From assembly GCF_022343685.1 (NCBI RefSeq), contig NZ_CP092123.1, forward strand, positions 682,001-746,000: DNA of 64,000 nt, given 5' to 3'. The translations under genes were made by a program, and so were the position numbers. Origin of the DNA: Marinobacterium sediminicola (GTDB lineage: Bacteria > Pseudomonadota > Gammaproteobacteria > Pseudomonadales > Balneatricaceae). The notes beneath the pieces were generated by a model. That model made no database searches. It was not told the DNA's origin and worked only from the letters and a program-made list of their open reading frames with translations. This document shows, in pieces, positions 31,292 to 40,868 of this stretch. How positions within the stretch are numbered: position 1 is the stretch's first letter; every line of letters begins with the position of its first letter.

Positions 31292-32325
31292 TGTGAATAC
31301 TAAACACCTTGTTCACGCAGCTTCGGTATTCGAGACACCGGCGGTAGATTTCCGATACTGCCATGAGGGCGCTGTTTATTGTAGTGGTTGATCCAGTCTG
31401 TCAGCGCCCAGGCCCTTGATATGTCGTTTGCGTAGGGCACTGCATATGCCCACTCCCTGATCATTGTTTGTATAAATCGCTCCGCCTTGCCGTTCGTTCT
31501 GGGCGTGTATGGGCGCGTGTATACATGCTTGATCCCTTCCCGTTGTAAAACTGCATTGAACCGACGGGAACGATAGGCTGGACCGTTATCGGTCATCAGG
31601 CGTTTCACCTCTACACCTATTCCGCGGTAGGCCGCTAGAGCGTTTTCCAAAAAGCGCGTTGTGGTGCCTTGCTGCTCATCTGGTAGTACCCGGGCAAACG
31701 CCCAGCGGCTGTGATCATCAATACAGATATGAACGCACTCATAACCCGCACCTCGGGTATTCTGGCGACGGTTGTTTGTCACGCGGTGGCCGGGCCTGTC
31801 GAAGCGAGGCAGCTTCTTGATATCCATATGCAGCATGTCACCCGGCGCGGGGTGTTCGTAGCGCTGCGCAGGTTGCACCGGCTCCAGGTGTGAGGCTCGA
31901 TTGAGCTTAAGTCGGCGCAGTACAGCTGTCACTGTGGAGTAAGCCAGACTCAGTGCCTGTGCGATCTGCTTGGCAGTCCACTTGAGTGTCAGGCGCATCT
32001 TCTGAATCAGCTCAACCCACTGTTTCGGCATCTGCCTCGGTGAGGCGTGGGGACGGCTGGATGCTGACTCAAGACCAGCCTCACCTGCCTCTCGATAACG
32101 AGCAATCCACTTGTACACAGTGTGCGTGCTGATACCAAAAGTGCTGGCAATGTCTCGCACCGGCTGCCGCTTACGGAGGGCTCGATCAACGATCAGGGCT
32201 CGAATATGAGGCGTAGTTCGGGCATTCTTGTGAGGGTTGTTCATGTCGGTTGTTCTGTGCTGTTTGTTTGGCGATAACCAGCATCTCGAACTTAACCGGC
32301 GTGAACAACCTCCTTAGCACCCACA
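31292..32325 (-). mobile_element. Complete IS481-family insertion sequence, 1034 bp
   Basis: The ends are TGTG...CACA with imperfect 27-bp terminal inverted repeats (31292-31318 and 32299-32325, 20 of 27 positions matching). Both ends have the inner block TTGTTCACGC. It is flanked by identical TCTAGA copies and carries one transposase gene. The transposase frame is intact and both ends are present, so the element may still be mobile. It inserted into a methyltransferase gene. Confidence 0.92.
31300..32244 (-). CDS. IS481-family transposase
   Basis: A 314-residue DDE transposase. The N-terminal part has two helix-turn-helix segments (VRDIASTFGISTHTVYKWIARY and, near 90, TAKQIAQALSLAYSTV). The rve integrase core includes the first Asp in LHMDIKKL, the second in LMTDNGPAY, and the Glu in NGKAERFIQT. 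The ending IGNLPPVSRI is usual for the group. The stop codon lies within the left inverted repeat, and the frame is undamaged. It catalyses movement of the surrounding element. Confidence 0.95.
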   Translation of the reverse strand: MNNPHKNARTTPHIRALIVDRALRKRQPVRDIASTFGISTHTVYKWIARYREAGEAGLESASSRPHASPRQMPKQWVELIQKMRLTLKWTAKQIAQALSLAYSTVTAVLRRLKLNRASHLEPVQPAQRYEHPAPGDMLHMDIKKLPRFDRPGHRVTNNRRQNTRGAGYECVHICIDDHSRWAFARVLPDEQQGTTTRFLENALAAYRGIGVEVKRLMTDNGPAYRSRRFNAVLQREGIKHVYTRPYTPRTNGKAERFIQTMIREWAYAVPYANDISRAWALTDWINHYNKQRPHGSIGNLPPVSRIPKLREQGV

Positions 32326-32331
32326 TCTAGA
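32326..32331. repeat. Right 6-bp target-site duplication of the IS element
   Basis: TCTAGA directly follows the right end CACA and matches the left copy at 31286-31291. Confidence 0.85.
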
Positions 32332-32397
32332 AAGCCGGCTCCTTTCTCTCGCTATACGGCCAAAGAGCTCTGGACTCGTCCTCACCTCGCTCAGCAG

Positions 32398-33129
32398 ATG
32401 CTGAATTATCACCTCAATCAAGAAACGGATCTCGCCTCTCGTAAGATTGAGACCATCGATCTTGTAGTCCAATGGATTAATTCCGAGATTAATTTCGCGG
32501 GGAAAAGGGTTTGCGATCTGGGTTGTGGCCCAGGACTCTATACGGAACGATTCGCAAAAGCCGGAGCATCAGTAACAGGCGTCGATTTCTCGGCAAACAG
32601 CATCAACTACGCCAAGAAACACTCAGGAAGCAAAGTAACATACCTGCACGCTGATTACCTTGAGGGAAAACTACCCACAGGATTCGATGTGGTGACTCTC
32701 ATATACTGTGATCTATGCGCACTATCTCCCACGCAGAGGCAGCTTTTACTTCATCGAATGAAAGGCATGCTCAACACAGGGGGGCGCATTGTGTTTGATG
32801 TTATGTCTGACAGCGCCATAGCAAACAGGAAGGAAAACTCGGTCATTGAGCAAAACTTTATGGGTGGGTTTTGGAGTTCAAGCAGCTACATTGGTCTACA
32901 AAAAACGTTCATCTATCCCAAAGAATTATTAGTATTGGATCGATTTATGATCGTAGAACCCCGCGAGACATGGGAAATCTTTAATTGGTTCCAGCATTTC
33001 TCATTAGAGAATATCAGGTGCGAGCTTGAGCATGCGGGGTTCCAAGTCGATCTTGCCTCCGGAGGGCTGACAGGCCAAAGCTTAACAGGTGACAGCGACC
33101 AAATCGGAATAATCGCAAGCCTGAAATAA
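32398..33129 (+). CDS. Class I SAM-dependent methyltransferase, 5'-truncated by IS481
   Basis: The remaining frame from ATG 32398 codes 243 residues with a Rossmann methyltransferase core: motif I VCDLGCGPG near 40, the acidic residue in VTGVDFS ending strand 2, and VVTLIYCDLCAL (motif IV region). The substrate is unknown. In-frame codons extend upstream to the IS junction (PAPFSRYTAKELWTRPHLAQQ), resembling the N-terminus of this family, so ATG 32398 is an internal Met. The native start is at 31262 on the far side of the IS. No good ribosome site precedes 32398, so expression is doubtful and the gene is probably inactive. Its AT-rich composition differs from neighbouring core genes and suggests acquisition by transfer. 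Confidence 0.8.
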   Translation: MLNYHLNQETDLASRKIETIDLVVQWINSEINFAGKRVCDLGCGPGLYTERFAKAGASVTGVDFSANSINYAKKHSGSKVTYLHADYLEGKLPTGFDVVTLIYCDLCALSPTQRQLLLHRMKGMLNTGGRIVFDVMSDSAIANRKENSVIEQNFMGGFWSSSSYIGLQKTFIYPKELLVLDRFMIVEPRETWEIFNWFQHFSLENIRCELEHAGFQVDLASGGLTGQSLTGDSDQIGIIASLK

Positions 33130-33148
33130 GTACGCATTGGCGGCGTCT

Positions 33149-33170
33149 TGAATTAGGCGTCGCTAATTCA
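33149..33170. terminator. Stem-loop after the methyltransferase gene
   Basis: TGAATTAG and CTAATTCA pair perfectly over 8 bp with the loop GCGTCG, 19 bases after the methyltransferase stop. No T-tract follows, so termination is uncertain. Confidence 0.4.
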
Positions 33171-33301
33171 GTTCCGCATAATTGAAAAGCACTTGTTTAC
33201 CAGTTTTGGTGTGGTCAGATACCAGATTTCGGTTGAGAACCCATGGCAGCTAAGTGCCAGTTGCCCCGTGTAAGACTGTCAGTGGAATGTCCGCTCCGGG
33301 C

Positions 33302-33329
33302 AAAAAGCGTTAGATAAGGTCGCTCTTTT
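33302..33329 (-). terminator. Possible terminator of the MacB-like operon
   Basis: Read on the minus strand, AAAGAGCG pairs with CGCTTTTT (8 bp with one wobble) around an 11-base loop, 15 bases after the last permease stop. The stem is weak. Confidence 0.45.
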
Positions 33330-33343
33330 CAGCACGCCATTAC

Positions 33344-34540
33344 CTACTCGCTCTGCAGCGCCAGCACCGGATTCAGGCTGGCGGCGCGGCGGGCGGGCAG
33401 TACACCCGATACCAGGCCGACCAGCGCCGACAGTGTCAGTGCCAGCAGCAGATAAAAGGGATCGAGTTGTATCGGCAGTGCGGGCATGGCCAGCGTCAAA
33501 ACGGCAAGGGCCAGTCCGCTGATCAGAATACCGCCTAGTCCACCGATCAAGGCCAGCAGGATCGCCTCACCGAGGAACAGCCACATGACCTGACGCCGGG
33601 TTGCGCCAATTGCTCGGAACAGGCCGATTTCGGCGCGGCGTTCATGTACGGTAGTGACCATTATGGTGACAATGCCGATGGCGCCAACGACCAGCGAGAT
33701 GCCACCCAGGCCGCCGATTGCCACGGTCAGAATGGCCAGGATTCGGTCCAGACTCTTGAGCATTTCGTCCTGAGTGATCAGCGAAAAGTCTTCCACGCCG
33801 TGGCGGGCGATCAGGCGTTGTCGAATTCGCTCGGCCATTTCCTGGGCCGTGGTGCCGGCACGGTAGGTGACGTCGATCTCCATCAATCCGGGACGGTTAA
33901 ACAGGCTCAGCGCTCTTTCCACCGGAATGTAGACGATATCGTCCAGATCGAACCCCAGCATCTGTCCCTTTTCGGCCATGACGCCGACCACCCGGTAGCG
34001 CTCCCCCCCTACCCGTATGAACTGCCCCAGGGCGCTCTGCTCGCCGAACAGTTCCTGCTTGACCTTGTGTCCCAGCATTGCCCAGGGTTGTGGGTAGCCT
34101 CCGCGGCTGTCTGGCAGGGTGCGTCCCTGAGCGATCTCGAAGCGCCAGGCGGCCGCCATGTCACTGCCAGTGCCGATGATATCGGTGTAACGCACCCGGT
34201 TGCCGAATTCGATGGCGCCACTGCCCTGAACCACCGGTACTACAAACTCGACATAGGGCAGTTGCTGCAGGCTCCAGGCATCTTCGACCAGCAGGGGGCG
34301 AGTGCTTGCCAGCAGACCACCGGTACCTCCCGTCTGTGATTTTCCGGGGTTGATGGCAACGATGCGGCTGCCGAACTGGGAAAAATTTTCCAGCACATAC
34401 AGGCGCAAGCCTTCACCCAGCGTCGTCAGCAGTACGACCGCACAGATGCCAATGGCGATGCCGAGGATCGTCAATGCACTGCGCATGCGACTGGATCTCA
34501 GGCTGGAGAGTGTCAGGCGAAGATAATCAACGATGCGCAT
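33344..34540 (-). CDS. MacB/FtsX-type ABC transporter permease (second of two)
   Basis: A 398-residue inner-membrane permease with the MacB plan. A first helix lies near 21-42 (ALTILGIAIGICAVVLLTT), a periplasmic MacB_PCD domain spans about 45-270, and the FtsX domain has three helices (starting GGISLVVGAIGIVTIMV). The cytoplasmic signature HERRAEIGLFRAIGA and the ending PARRAASLNPVLAL are typical. Its start overlaps the end of the preceding permease by 14 bases. It is the last gene of the adaptor-ATPase-permease-permease unit. Cargo is unknown; related systems export macrolides, peptides or siderophores, or act on lipoproteins. Confidence 0.92.
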   Translation of the reverse strand: MRIVDYLRLTLSSLRSSRMRSALTILGIAIGICAVVLLTTLGEGLRLYVLENFSQFGSRIVAINPGKSQTGGTGGLLASTRPLLVEDAWSLQQLPYVEFVVPVVQGSGAIEFGNRVRYTDIIGTGSDMAAAWRFEIAQGRTLPDSRGGYPQPWAMLGHKVKQELFGEQSALGQFIRVGGERYRVVGVMAEKGQMLGFDLDDIVYIPVERALSLFNRPGLMEIDVTYRAGTTAQEMAERIRQRLIARHGVEDFSLITQDEMLKSLDRILAILTVAIGGLGGISLVVGAIGIVTIMVTTVHERRAEIGLFRAIGATRRQVMWLFLGEAILLALIGGLGGILISGLALAVLTLAMPALPIQLDPFYLLLALTLSALVGLVSGVLPARRAASLNPVLALQSE

Positions 34541-35733
34541 CGGAGATCCCCTTCAGAGCCAGCACAGGCGGCACTCTGGCGGCCTTGCGTGCCGGTAGCC
34601 AGGCGAACAACAGGGCGACACCGATCGCCAGCAGCACGGCGCCGATCAATGCCCAAAGTGGCACCGACACCGGAAACTGCGGCCAAAGCCAGTGTCCGGT
34701 CCAGAGCAAGGCGTAACCGGCCACCACGCCTGTAAAGGCTCCGATCAGCGTCATGATCAGCGCTTCACTCAGAAACAGACGGTGGACCTGACGTTCGCTG
34801 GCCCCCAGTGCCTTCAGCAGTCCGATCTCTGAGGTCCGCTGACTGACACTGATCAGGGTGATGTTCATGATCAGGATGCCCGCGACTACCAAACTGATGG
34901 CGGCAATGGCACCGACGGCCAGGGTCAGCAGTTTAAGGACATCGTCGAAAACACCTAAGAGGCTGTCCTGAGTGATGAGGGTCACGTCTCGCTCGCCTTG
35001 ATGGCGGCGCTGAATCAGCTCAAGCACCTCCTCCTTGACGCTGTCGAGCAGCTCCAGGTGCTGGACCTGAACGAACAGGCGGAACAGGCCCTCAGTATTG
35101 AACAGTTGCTGGGCGCTGGCGACAGGGATAATGACCGTATCGTTCATGTCGGTCCCCAGTGAGACGCCGCGGTCCTCCAGCACACCAATGATACGGCAGC
35201 GACGATCACCGGTTCTGAGCCAGCGTCCCAGAACGGGCTGCTGATCAAACAGGGAGCGACGTACCTCAGGCCCAATCATGCACACGGGTTCGGCCTGATC
35301 CAGAGGGGTTTCCGGCAGCAAGCGGCCCTGTGAAACATACAGCTGGCGGATGTGAAACAACTCGACGCTGGTGCCGACGACGACCAGCTCACGGTTGCGA
35401 CCACCACCTTCGACCTGGGTAAGACCAACCACCAGAGGGGCGACCGCGCGCACACCCGGCAGGCCGAGCAGAGCTTCGGCATCGCCCAGTGTCAGGTCCC
35501 GAGTGCCTTCACCGGTCAGCGGCGGTATACCTCCGGTAGTCTCCTTGCGCCCGGGCAGCACGATAAGGACATCGTTGCCCAGCAGATTGAACTCTTCGAG
35601 CACAAAACGACGAGCGCCTTCACCCATACCAGTCAGCAGAAGTACCGCGGCAACACCGACCGCCGTCGCAAGCAGGGTCATCAGGGTGCGGAACCATTGG
35701 CCGGTCAGCAGGCGCAGGTTGAAGCGCAACAGG

Positions 35734-35747
<14 letters not shown>
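34527..35747 (-). CDS. MacB/FtsX-type ABC transporter permease (first of two)
   Basis: A 406-residue permease built like its downstream neighbour. Helix 1 lies near 17-39 (LMTLLATAVGVAAVLLLTG), a periplasmic domain spans about 45-280, and a C-terminal FtsX domain contains SQRTSEIGLLKALGASERQV and ends PARKAARVPPVLALKG. ATG 35747 was chosen because AAGGA lies 8 bases upstream; ATG 35756 would add three residues. It overlaps the 3' end of the ATPase gene by 14 bases. The two permeases are clearly related but divergent, so a heterodimer is the simplest model. Confidence 0.92.
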
Positions 35748-36413
<666 letters not shown>

Positions 36414-36417
<4 letters not shown>

Positions 36418-37547
36418 GGTGCCGGTTCCACTCGGGCTCCGGCTTCTGCGCCGGCAGCATCCAGTGAGCGCAGGATGCGGTCGCCGGCACTCAGGCCGCT
36501 GAGGATTTCGGTCCAGGTCCAGTTACCCAGCCCGGTTTCCACATGGACGTCCTCCAGTGTCTGCAGGTTGGCGTCATACCGCAAAACCCGGTTGCCCTGT
36601 AATAGGGTTTCGGTGGGAACCCGCAGCACATCGTCACGCTGTTCAATGATCACCTCGATATCGGCACTGTAGCCGACGAGCAAGTGAGCATCATGGGGGG
36701 GCGGTGTGAAATTGACATCCACGTCGACCGTCCGGGCCTGTTTCTCCACTTCAGAGACGAAGGGAGCGATGCGGGTCAGCTGACCGTCAAAGTGGCGGCC
36801 TCTGAAAGCATCCAGGGTGATGCGTACTCGTTGTCCCACCTCCAGTCGGGAGGCCTCGACTTCATCGATGGGCGCGCGCACGTAGAGGCAGCTGTCATCG
36901 ATCAGGTCAACAGCAGGCGGTGTGGCTACACCTGGCGGAGAGGGGGTGACATATTCGCCGATTTCACCGTTGATCTCCGCGATGATACCGGCGAAAGGCG
37001 CTTTTAGGATGGTGTTATCAAGCAACACCTGATGCAGCTTAAGCGTGGCACGTGCCTGTTCAGTGACTGCCTGGGCTTCGTCACAGGCAAGCACAGCACG
37101 GCGGGCTTCGGTCTGGCGCTGGTCGAGCAGCTCTTCGGACGCAAGACGATTCTTGGCCAGTGATTCTGCCCGACGGGCCTCCCGTTGCGCCAGCGCCGCA
37201 GTATGGCAAGCACTGGATAGCTGGATTTCACGGGCCTTCAGTGTGGCGGCAACTTCTTCGAGTCGCGCCTTGAGGTCGGCATTCCACAGTTCCAGCAACG
37301 GCTGGCCCTGCTCCACGTGAGCGCCTTCATCCACCAGAAGTTGCTCAACGCGTCCCCCCTGGGGCATCGACAGTCGTGAGCGCCGACAGGCTCTGACGGT
37401 ACCGGCTCGGCTGTTGGCGGCGAGCTGTTCCACTTGCCCGGTCTGCACATCGACAAGGCGTACGCTCACGGGGGAGGGGCGATTCAGGAAGTAGAGTCCT
37501 GCTGCGATCAACATCAGCAGGCCAAGGCTCACGAGCAGCTTTTTCAT
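36414..37547 (-). CDS. Periplasmic adaptor (HlyD/MacA-like membrane fusion protein)
   Basis: A 377-residue protein with an N-terminal signal anchor (LLVSLGLLMLIAAGLYFL). The biotinyl-lipoyl half-motifs appear in GGRVEQLLVDEGAHVEQGQPLLEL and APFAGIIAEINGEIGEYV, around a helical hairpin of about 90 residues. A beta-barrel domain follows. It contains four scattered cysteines (in VRACRR, SSACHT, VLACDE and DDSCLY), unusual for this family and possibly disulfide-forming in the periplasm. ATG is preceded by AAGGAG. First gene of the exporter unit; it should link the inner-membrane ABC complex to a TolC-type outer-membrane channel not encoded here. Confidence 0.9.
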
Positions 37548-37613
37548 CCGATTGGGCTCCTTGCGTCTCGGATCCAGTATAGGTGAGCCAGCCTCTCTTC
37601 GGATTGACCGGAC

Positions 37614-38045
37614 TCAACCGCGTCGGCGCATGTCGGTACGGTGCAGCTCGATGCCGCGATCACGGCAGCGTGCATAGTTGTCGCGGGTCGCCGCCAGTAC
37701 TTCGGGGGTTTGCACCACGATTTCGACGATGCGTTCGAAATCAAACGCCGCATCGGGGAGCCTGGCAGACAGGTTGACGAAAACCTGGCGATGGTCGGGC
37801 AGCTGGTCACCCCAGCCGATCTCGATTGGCGAGTTCGGCGGCTGGCCCAGCAGTACATGAGGCACAAAGCTCTCGGGTTTGGCGCTCCACAGCTGATGGT
37901 CCAGCTGACGAGCCGCCGTTTCATGCTCGGTGCTGATGAAGACCCTGAGGCCGAGCCCCAGGATCTTGTCACAGAGCCGGCACAGGAAGGCGGCCCGGCT
38001 GTCAGGGTCGCTGTCCGGCAGAATGTAGTAGTCTGCGCGGGACAA
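37614..38045 (-). CDS. holC: DNA polymerase III chi subunit
   Basis: A 143-residue subunit of the replicative clamp loader that contacts single-strand binding protein. The sequence (MSRADYYILPDSDPDSRAAFLCRLCDKILG, then EHETAARQLDHQLWS, PHVLLG, FVNLS) follows the HolC pattern and length. It starts 3 bases after the pepA stop, the order conserved in many gammaproteobacteria. A longer frame in another register over the same DNA is a shadow. In the usual arrangement valS would follow; here the exporter operon does. Confidence 0.92.
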   Translation of the reverse strand: MSRADYYILPDSDPDSRAAFLCRLCDKILGLGLRVFISTEHETAARQLDHQLWSAKPESFVPHVLLGQPPNSPIEIGWGDQLPDHRQVFVNLSARLPDAAFDFERIVEIVVQTPEVLAATRDNYARCRDRGIELHRTDMRRRG

Positions 38046-38048
38046 CGC

Positions 38049-39575
38049 TTACTCCTCGTGAGCGTGGTGATGGTCTTCCACTTCAACCTGCTCGGCCAGA
38101 TCCAGCAGGTACTGGCTCAGCATCGGCACGCAACGACCGGTGGCGCCTTTTTCCTTGCCACCGCTGTTCCAGGCTACGCCGGCGATGTCCAGGTGTGCCC
38201 AGCGGTACTCCTTGGTGAAGCGTGACAGGAAGCAGGCTGCGGTGATGGTGCCAGCCGGACGGCCGCCGATGTTGGCGATGTCGGCAAAGTTGGAGTCCAG
38301 CTGCTCCTGGAATTCATCCCACAGCGGCAGCGGCCAGCCACGGTCAGCCGCGAAGTCGCCGGCATCCAGCAGGGCACCAGCCAGGTCTTCGTCATTGGAC
38401 AGAATACCGGTCGCATGATGGCCCAGTGCGATGATGCAAGCACCGGTCAGAGTGGCGATGTCGACGACTGTTTCCGGGTTGTAACGACCGGCGTAGGTCA
38501 GTGCGTCACACAATACCAGACGCCCCTCGGCATCGGTGTTGAGGATTTCGACGGTCTGGCCGGACATGGTGGTGACGATATCGCCCGGTTTGGTTGCCTG
38601 ACTGCCCGGCATGTTTTCGGCAGCGGCGATGATGCCGACCACATTCAGCGGCAGCTGCATCTCGGCTACGGCTTCCATGGTACCCAGTACGCTGGCAGCA
38701 CCACACATGTCGAATTTCATCTCGTCCATGCCGGCACCCGGTTTGAGGCTGATGCCACCGGTATCGAAGGTAATACCCTTGCCGACCAGTACGTGAGGCT
38801 TTTCGCCGGCTTCGCCACCGTTGTATTCCATCACGATCAGGCGAGAAGGCTGGGCGCTGCCCTTGCCCACGGCCAGCAGTGAGTTCATGCCCAGCTCGGC
38901 CATTTCCTCATCACCCAGAATCTTGACGGTCAGTTCGTCAAACTCTTCGCCCAGCGCTTCGGCACGTTCGGCCAGGTAGGTCGGGGTGCAGATGTTGCCC
39001 GGCAGGTTGCCCAGCTCACGGGCGGTATCCACGCCGTTGGCGATAGCGACACCATCCAGCAGGGCGCCTTCGCCCAGTTCAGTGTCCTCTTCTGTCAGCA
39101 GTATCTGAACACTTTCCAGTTTGACGGGGTCGGCTTTCTTGCTCTTGGTTTCGTCATACTGGTAGAAATCCGCGGACACCCATTCCACCAGCTGGCGGGT
39201 TTCTCGGTAGATATCGTCGCGGTAACTGGCACAGCCGTCGAGGGCAAAAACAACGGAAGTGATGCCGGACTTCTTCAGGGTTGCAGTAATACCTTTAACC
39301 AGCTTGCGATAATGACGATCCTTGCGCTCATCACTCTTGCCCAGGCCTACGAGCAGCACGCGGCGTGCCTGAATACCCGGTACCTTGAACAGCAGCAGTT
39401 GCTCGCCCGCTTTGCCGGAGATGTCACCGCTGTTGACCAGTTCGGTCAGGTAACCGTTGGAAGCCTTGTCCACAGCCGCGGCAGAGGGGTAAAGGATGCC
39501 GTCTGCGCTCAGGGCAACTACGATACATTCGGTTTTCAGTGTTTCGACACTGCCATTGATGATCTCAAAATCCAT
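38049..39575 (-). CDS. pepA: Leucyl aminopeptidase (cytosol aminopeptidase)
   Basis: A 508-residue M17 metallopeptidase that removes N-terminal residues from peptides; in E. coli it also binds DNA. The signature NTDAEGRLVL carries metal ligands, and the upstream LVGKGITFDTGGISLKPG has the catalytic Lys and Asp. ATG 39575 gives the standard start MDFEIINGS and has GGAG 5 bases upstream; an ATG five codons earlier is less likely. The C-terminus ends in a His-rich tail (DHHHAHEE), which could bind metal. It is divergent from lptF and followed by holC. Confidence 0.96.
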   Translation of the reverse strand: MDFEIINGSVETLKTECIVVALSADGILYPSAAAVDKASNGYLTELVNSGDISGKAGEQLLLFKVPGIQARRVLLVGLGKSDERKDRHYRKLVKGITATLKKSGITSVVFALDGCASYRDDIYRETRQLVEWVSADFYQYDETKSKKADPVKLESVQILLTEEDTELGEGALLDGVAIANGVDTARELGNLPGNICTPTYLAERAEALGEEFDELTVKILGDEEMAELGMNSLLAVGKGSAQPSRLIVMEYNGGEAGEKPHVLVGKGITFDTGGISLKPGAGMDEMKFDMCGAASVLGTMEAVAEMQLPLNVVGIIAAAENMPGSQATKPGDIVTTMSGQTVEILNTDAEGRLVLCDALTYAGRYNPETVVDIATLTGACIIALGHHATGILSNDEDLAGALLDAGDFAADRGWPLPLWDEFQEQLDSNFADIANIGGRPAGTITAACFLSRFTKEYRWAHLDIAGVAWNSGGKEKGATGRCVPMLSQYLLDLAEQVEVEDHHHAHEE

Positions 39576-39755
39576 GACGACTCCGTACAAGACATTGCAG
39601 ACTGATTGCGCGATAATGCGCCGATTAATGGCCCTTGGGGCGGCGGTATTTTCCGCACCGGGCTGCTCGGCTTTGCGCTACTTATGTTCCTGATGTAACG
39701 CGCACTATAAACCATTTCTCCGATTGGAAACCATGGCGGTGAAAGGGAATCTGCT

Positions 39756-40868
39756 TTGATTATCTTCCGTTATCTGGCCCGTGAGGCGTTGATCTCAACT
39801 GCAGCGGTCACCTCTGTTTTGCTGCTGATCATCACCAGTGCCCGCTTGATCAAATATCTGGCCGATGCCGCGACCGGCAAACTTGAGGCCAGCTTCGTGT
39901 TCTGGGTGATTCTTTGGCGTATTCCGGGCTTTTTGGAGTTGCTGCTGCCGTTGGGTCTGTTCCTTGGCATTTTGCTGGCCTTTGGTCGTCTCTACCTCGA
40001 CAGCGAGATGGTGGTGCTGCGTGCCTGCGGTATCAGCCAGAAGCGCCTCGCACTCTATGCTCTGGGGCCAGCGGCACTGGTGGCTGCAATGGTGGCGGTC
40101 ATGACACTTTGGCTCGCGCCTCTGGGGGCAGCCAAATCGGAAGAGATTTTCAGCATCCAGGAAGCGCGCAGTGAGCTGGAGCTGTTAACGCCGGGTCGCT
40201 TTCAGTCGCAAACCAGTGGTCGTCAGGTGACCTATGCGGAATCCTATGACGCCGAGGCCGATCAGTTGCAGGAAATTTTCATCGCGCAGCGTAACGAAGC
40301 GGGGGAGCCGATCGTACTGATGGCGGAACGTGCTGAACGTCAGTTCCTGCCGGAGTATGGCGGGCGTTTCCTGATCCTGCAGAACGGCTATCGATATGAT
40401 GGCGTGCCGGGGCAGGCGGCCTATAGCCGCACAGCTTACGAGAGTTATGGCATCAGCTTGCCTGAAGCCGAAATCGCCCGAGAGGTCACCGAGCTGGACG
40501 CCTTGCCGACCCGACAACTGATGACCAGCGAAGATCCCAAACAGGAAGCGCGCCTGCATTGGCGGCTGTCATTGCCGGTTCTGGCGTTCATTGTCACCCT
40601 GATTGCGGTGCCGATGAGTCGAACCAATCCACGACAGGGGCGCTTCGCCAAGCTGATACCTTCTATCATCGTGTACCTGTTGTACCTGTCGTTGCTGACC
40701 AGCACGCGTTCGGCGGTCGAGGATGGTGATCTTTCAGTCTGGATGCTGTGGGTGATCCATGGTGGCTTTATCCTGCTGGCGGCCAACCTGATTCTGGCTG
40801 ACCGCTTCTGGGAGCGGGTCTGGAATCGTTTGCCCTCATTGCCCAGGTTTCGTCGGAGGGGTGCCTGA
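39756..40868 (+). CDS. lptF: LPS export ABC transporter permease LptF
   Basis: A 370-residue inner-membrane subunit of the LptB2FG complex that extracts lipopolysaccharide for transport to the outer membrane. N-terminal helices (start MIIFRYLAREALISTAAVTSVLL) are followed by a periplasmic jelly-roll domain at about 115-265 and C-terminal helices. The start is TTG at 39756 with AGGG 8 bases upstream; no in-frame ATG fits. The gene is divergent from pepA, as in E. coli, and overlaps lptG by one base (TGATG). Confidence 0.95.
   Translation: MIIFRYLAREALISTAAVTSVLLLIITSARLIKYLADAATGKLEASFVFWVILWRIPGFLELLLPLGLFLGILLAFGRLYLDSEMVVLRACGISQKRLALYALGPAALVAAMVAVMTLWLAPLGAAKSEEIFSIQEARSELELLTPGRFQSQTSGRQVTYAESYDAEADQLQEIFIAQRNEAGEPIVLMAERAERQFLPEYGGRFLILQNGYRYDGVPGQAAYSRTAYESYGISLPEAEIAREVTELDALPTRQLMTSEDPKQEARLHWRLSLPVLAFIVTLIAVPMSRTNPRQGRFAKLIPSIIVYLLYLSLLTSTRSAVEDGDLSVWMLWVIHGGFILLAANLILADRFWERVWNRLPSLPRFRRRGA

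Noticed and set aside
37544-38086. 180-codon frame overlapping holC
   Set aside because: The other frame gives an intact HolC protein with the expected length and gene neighbour.
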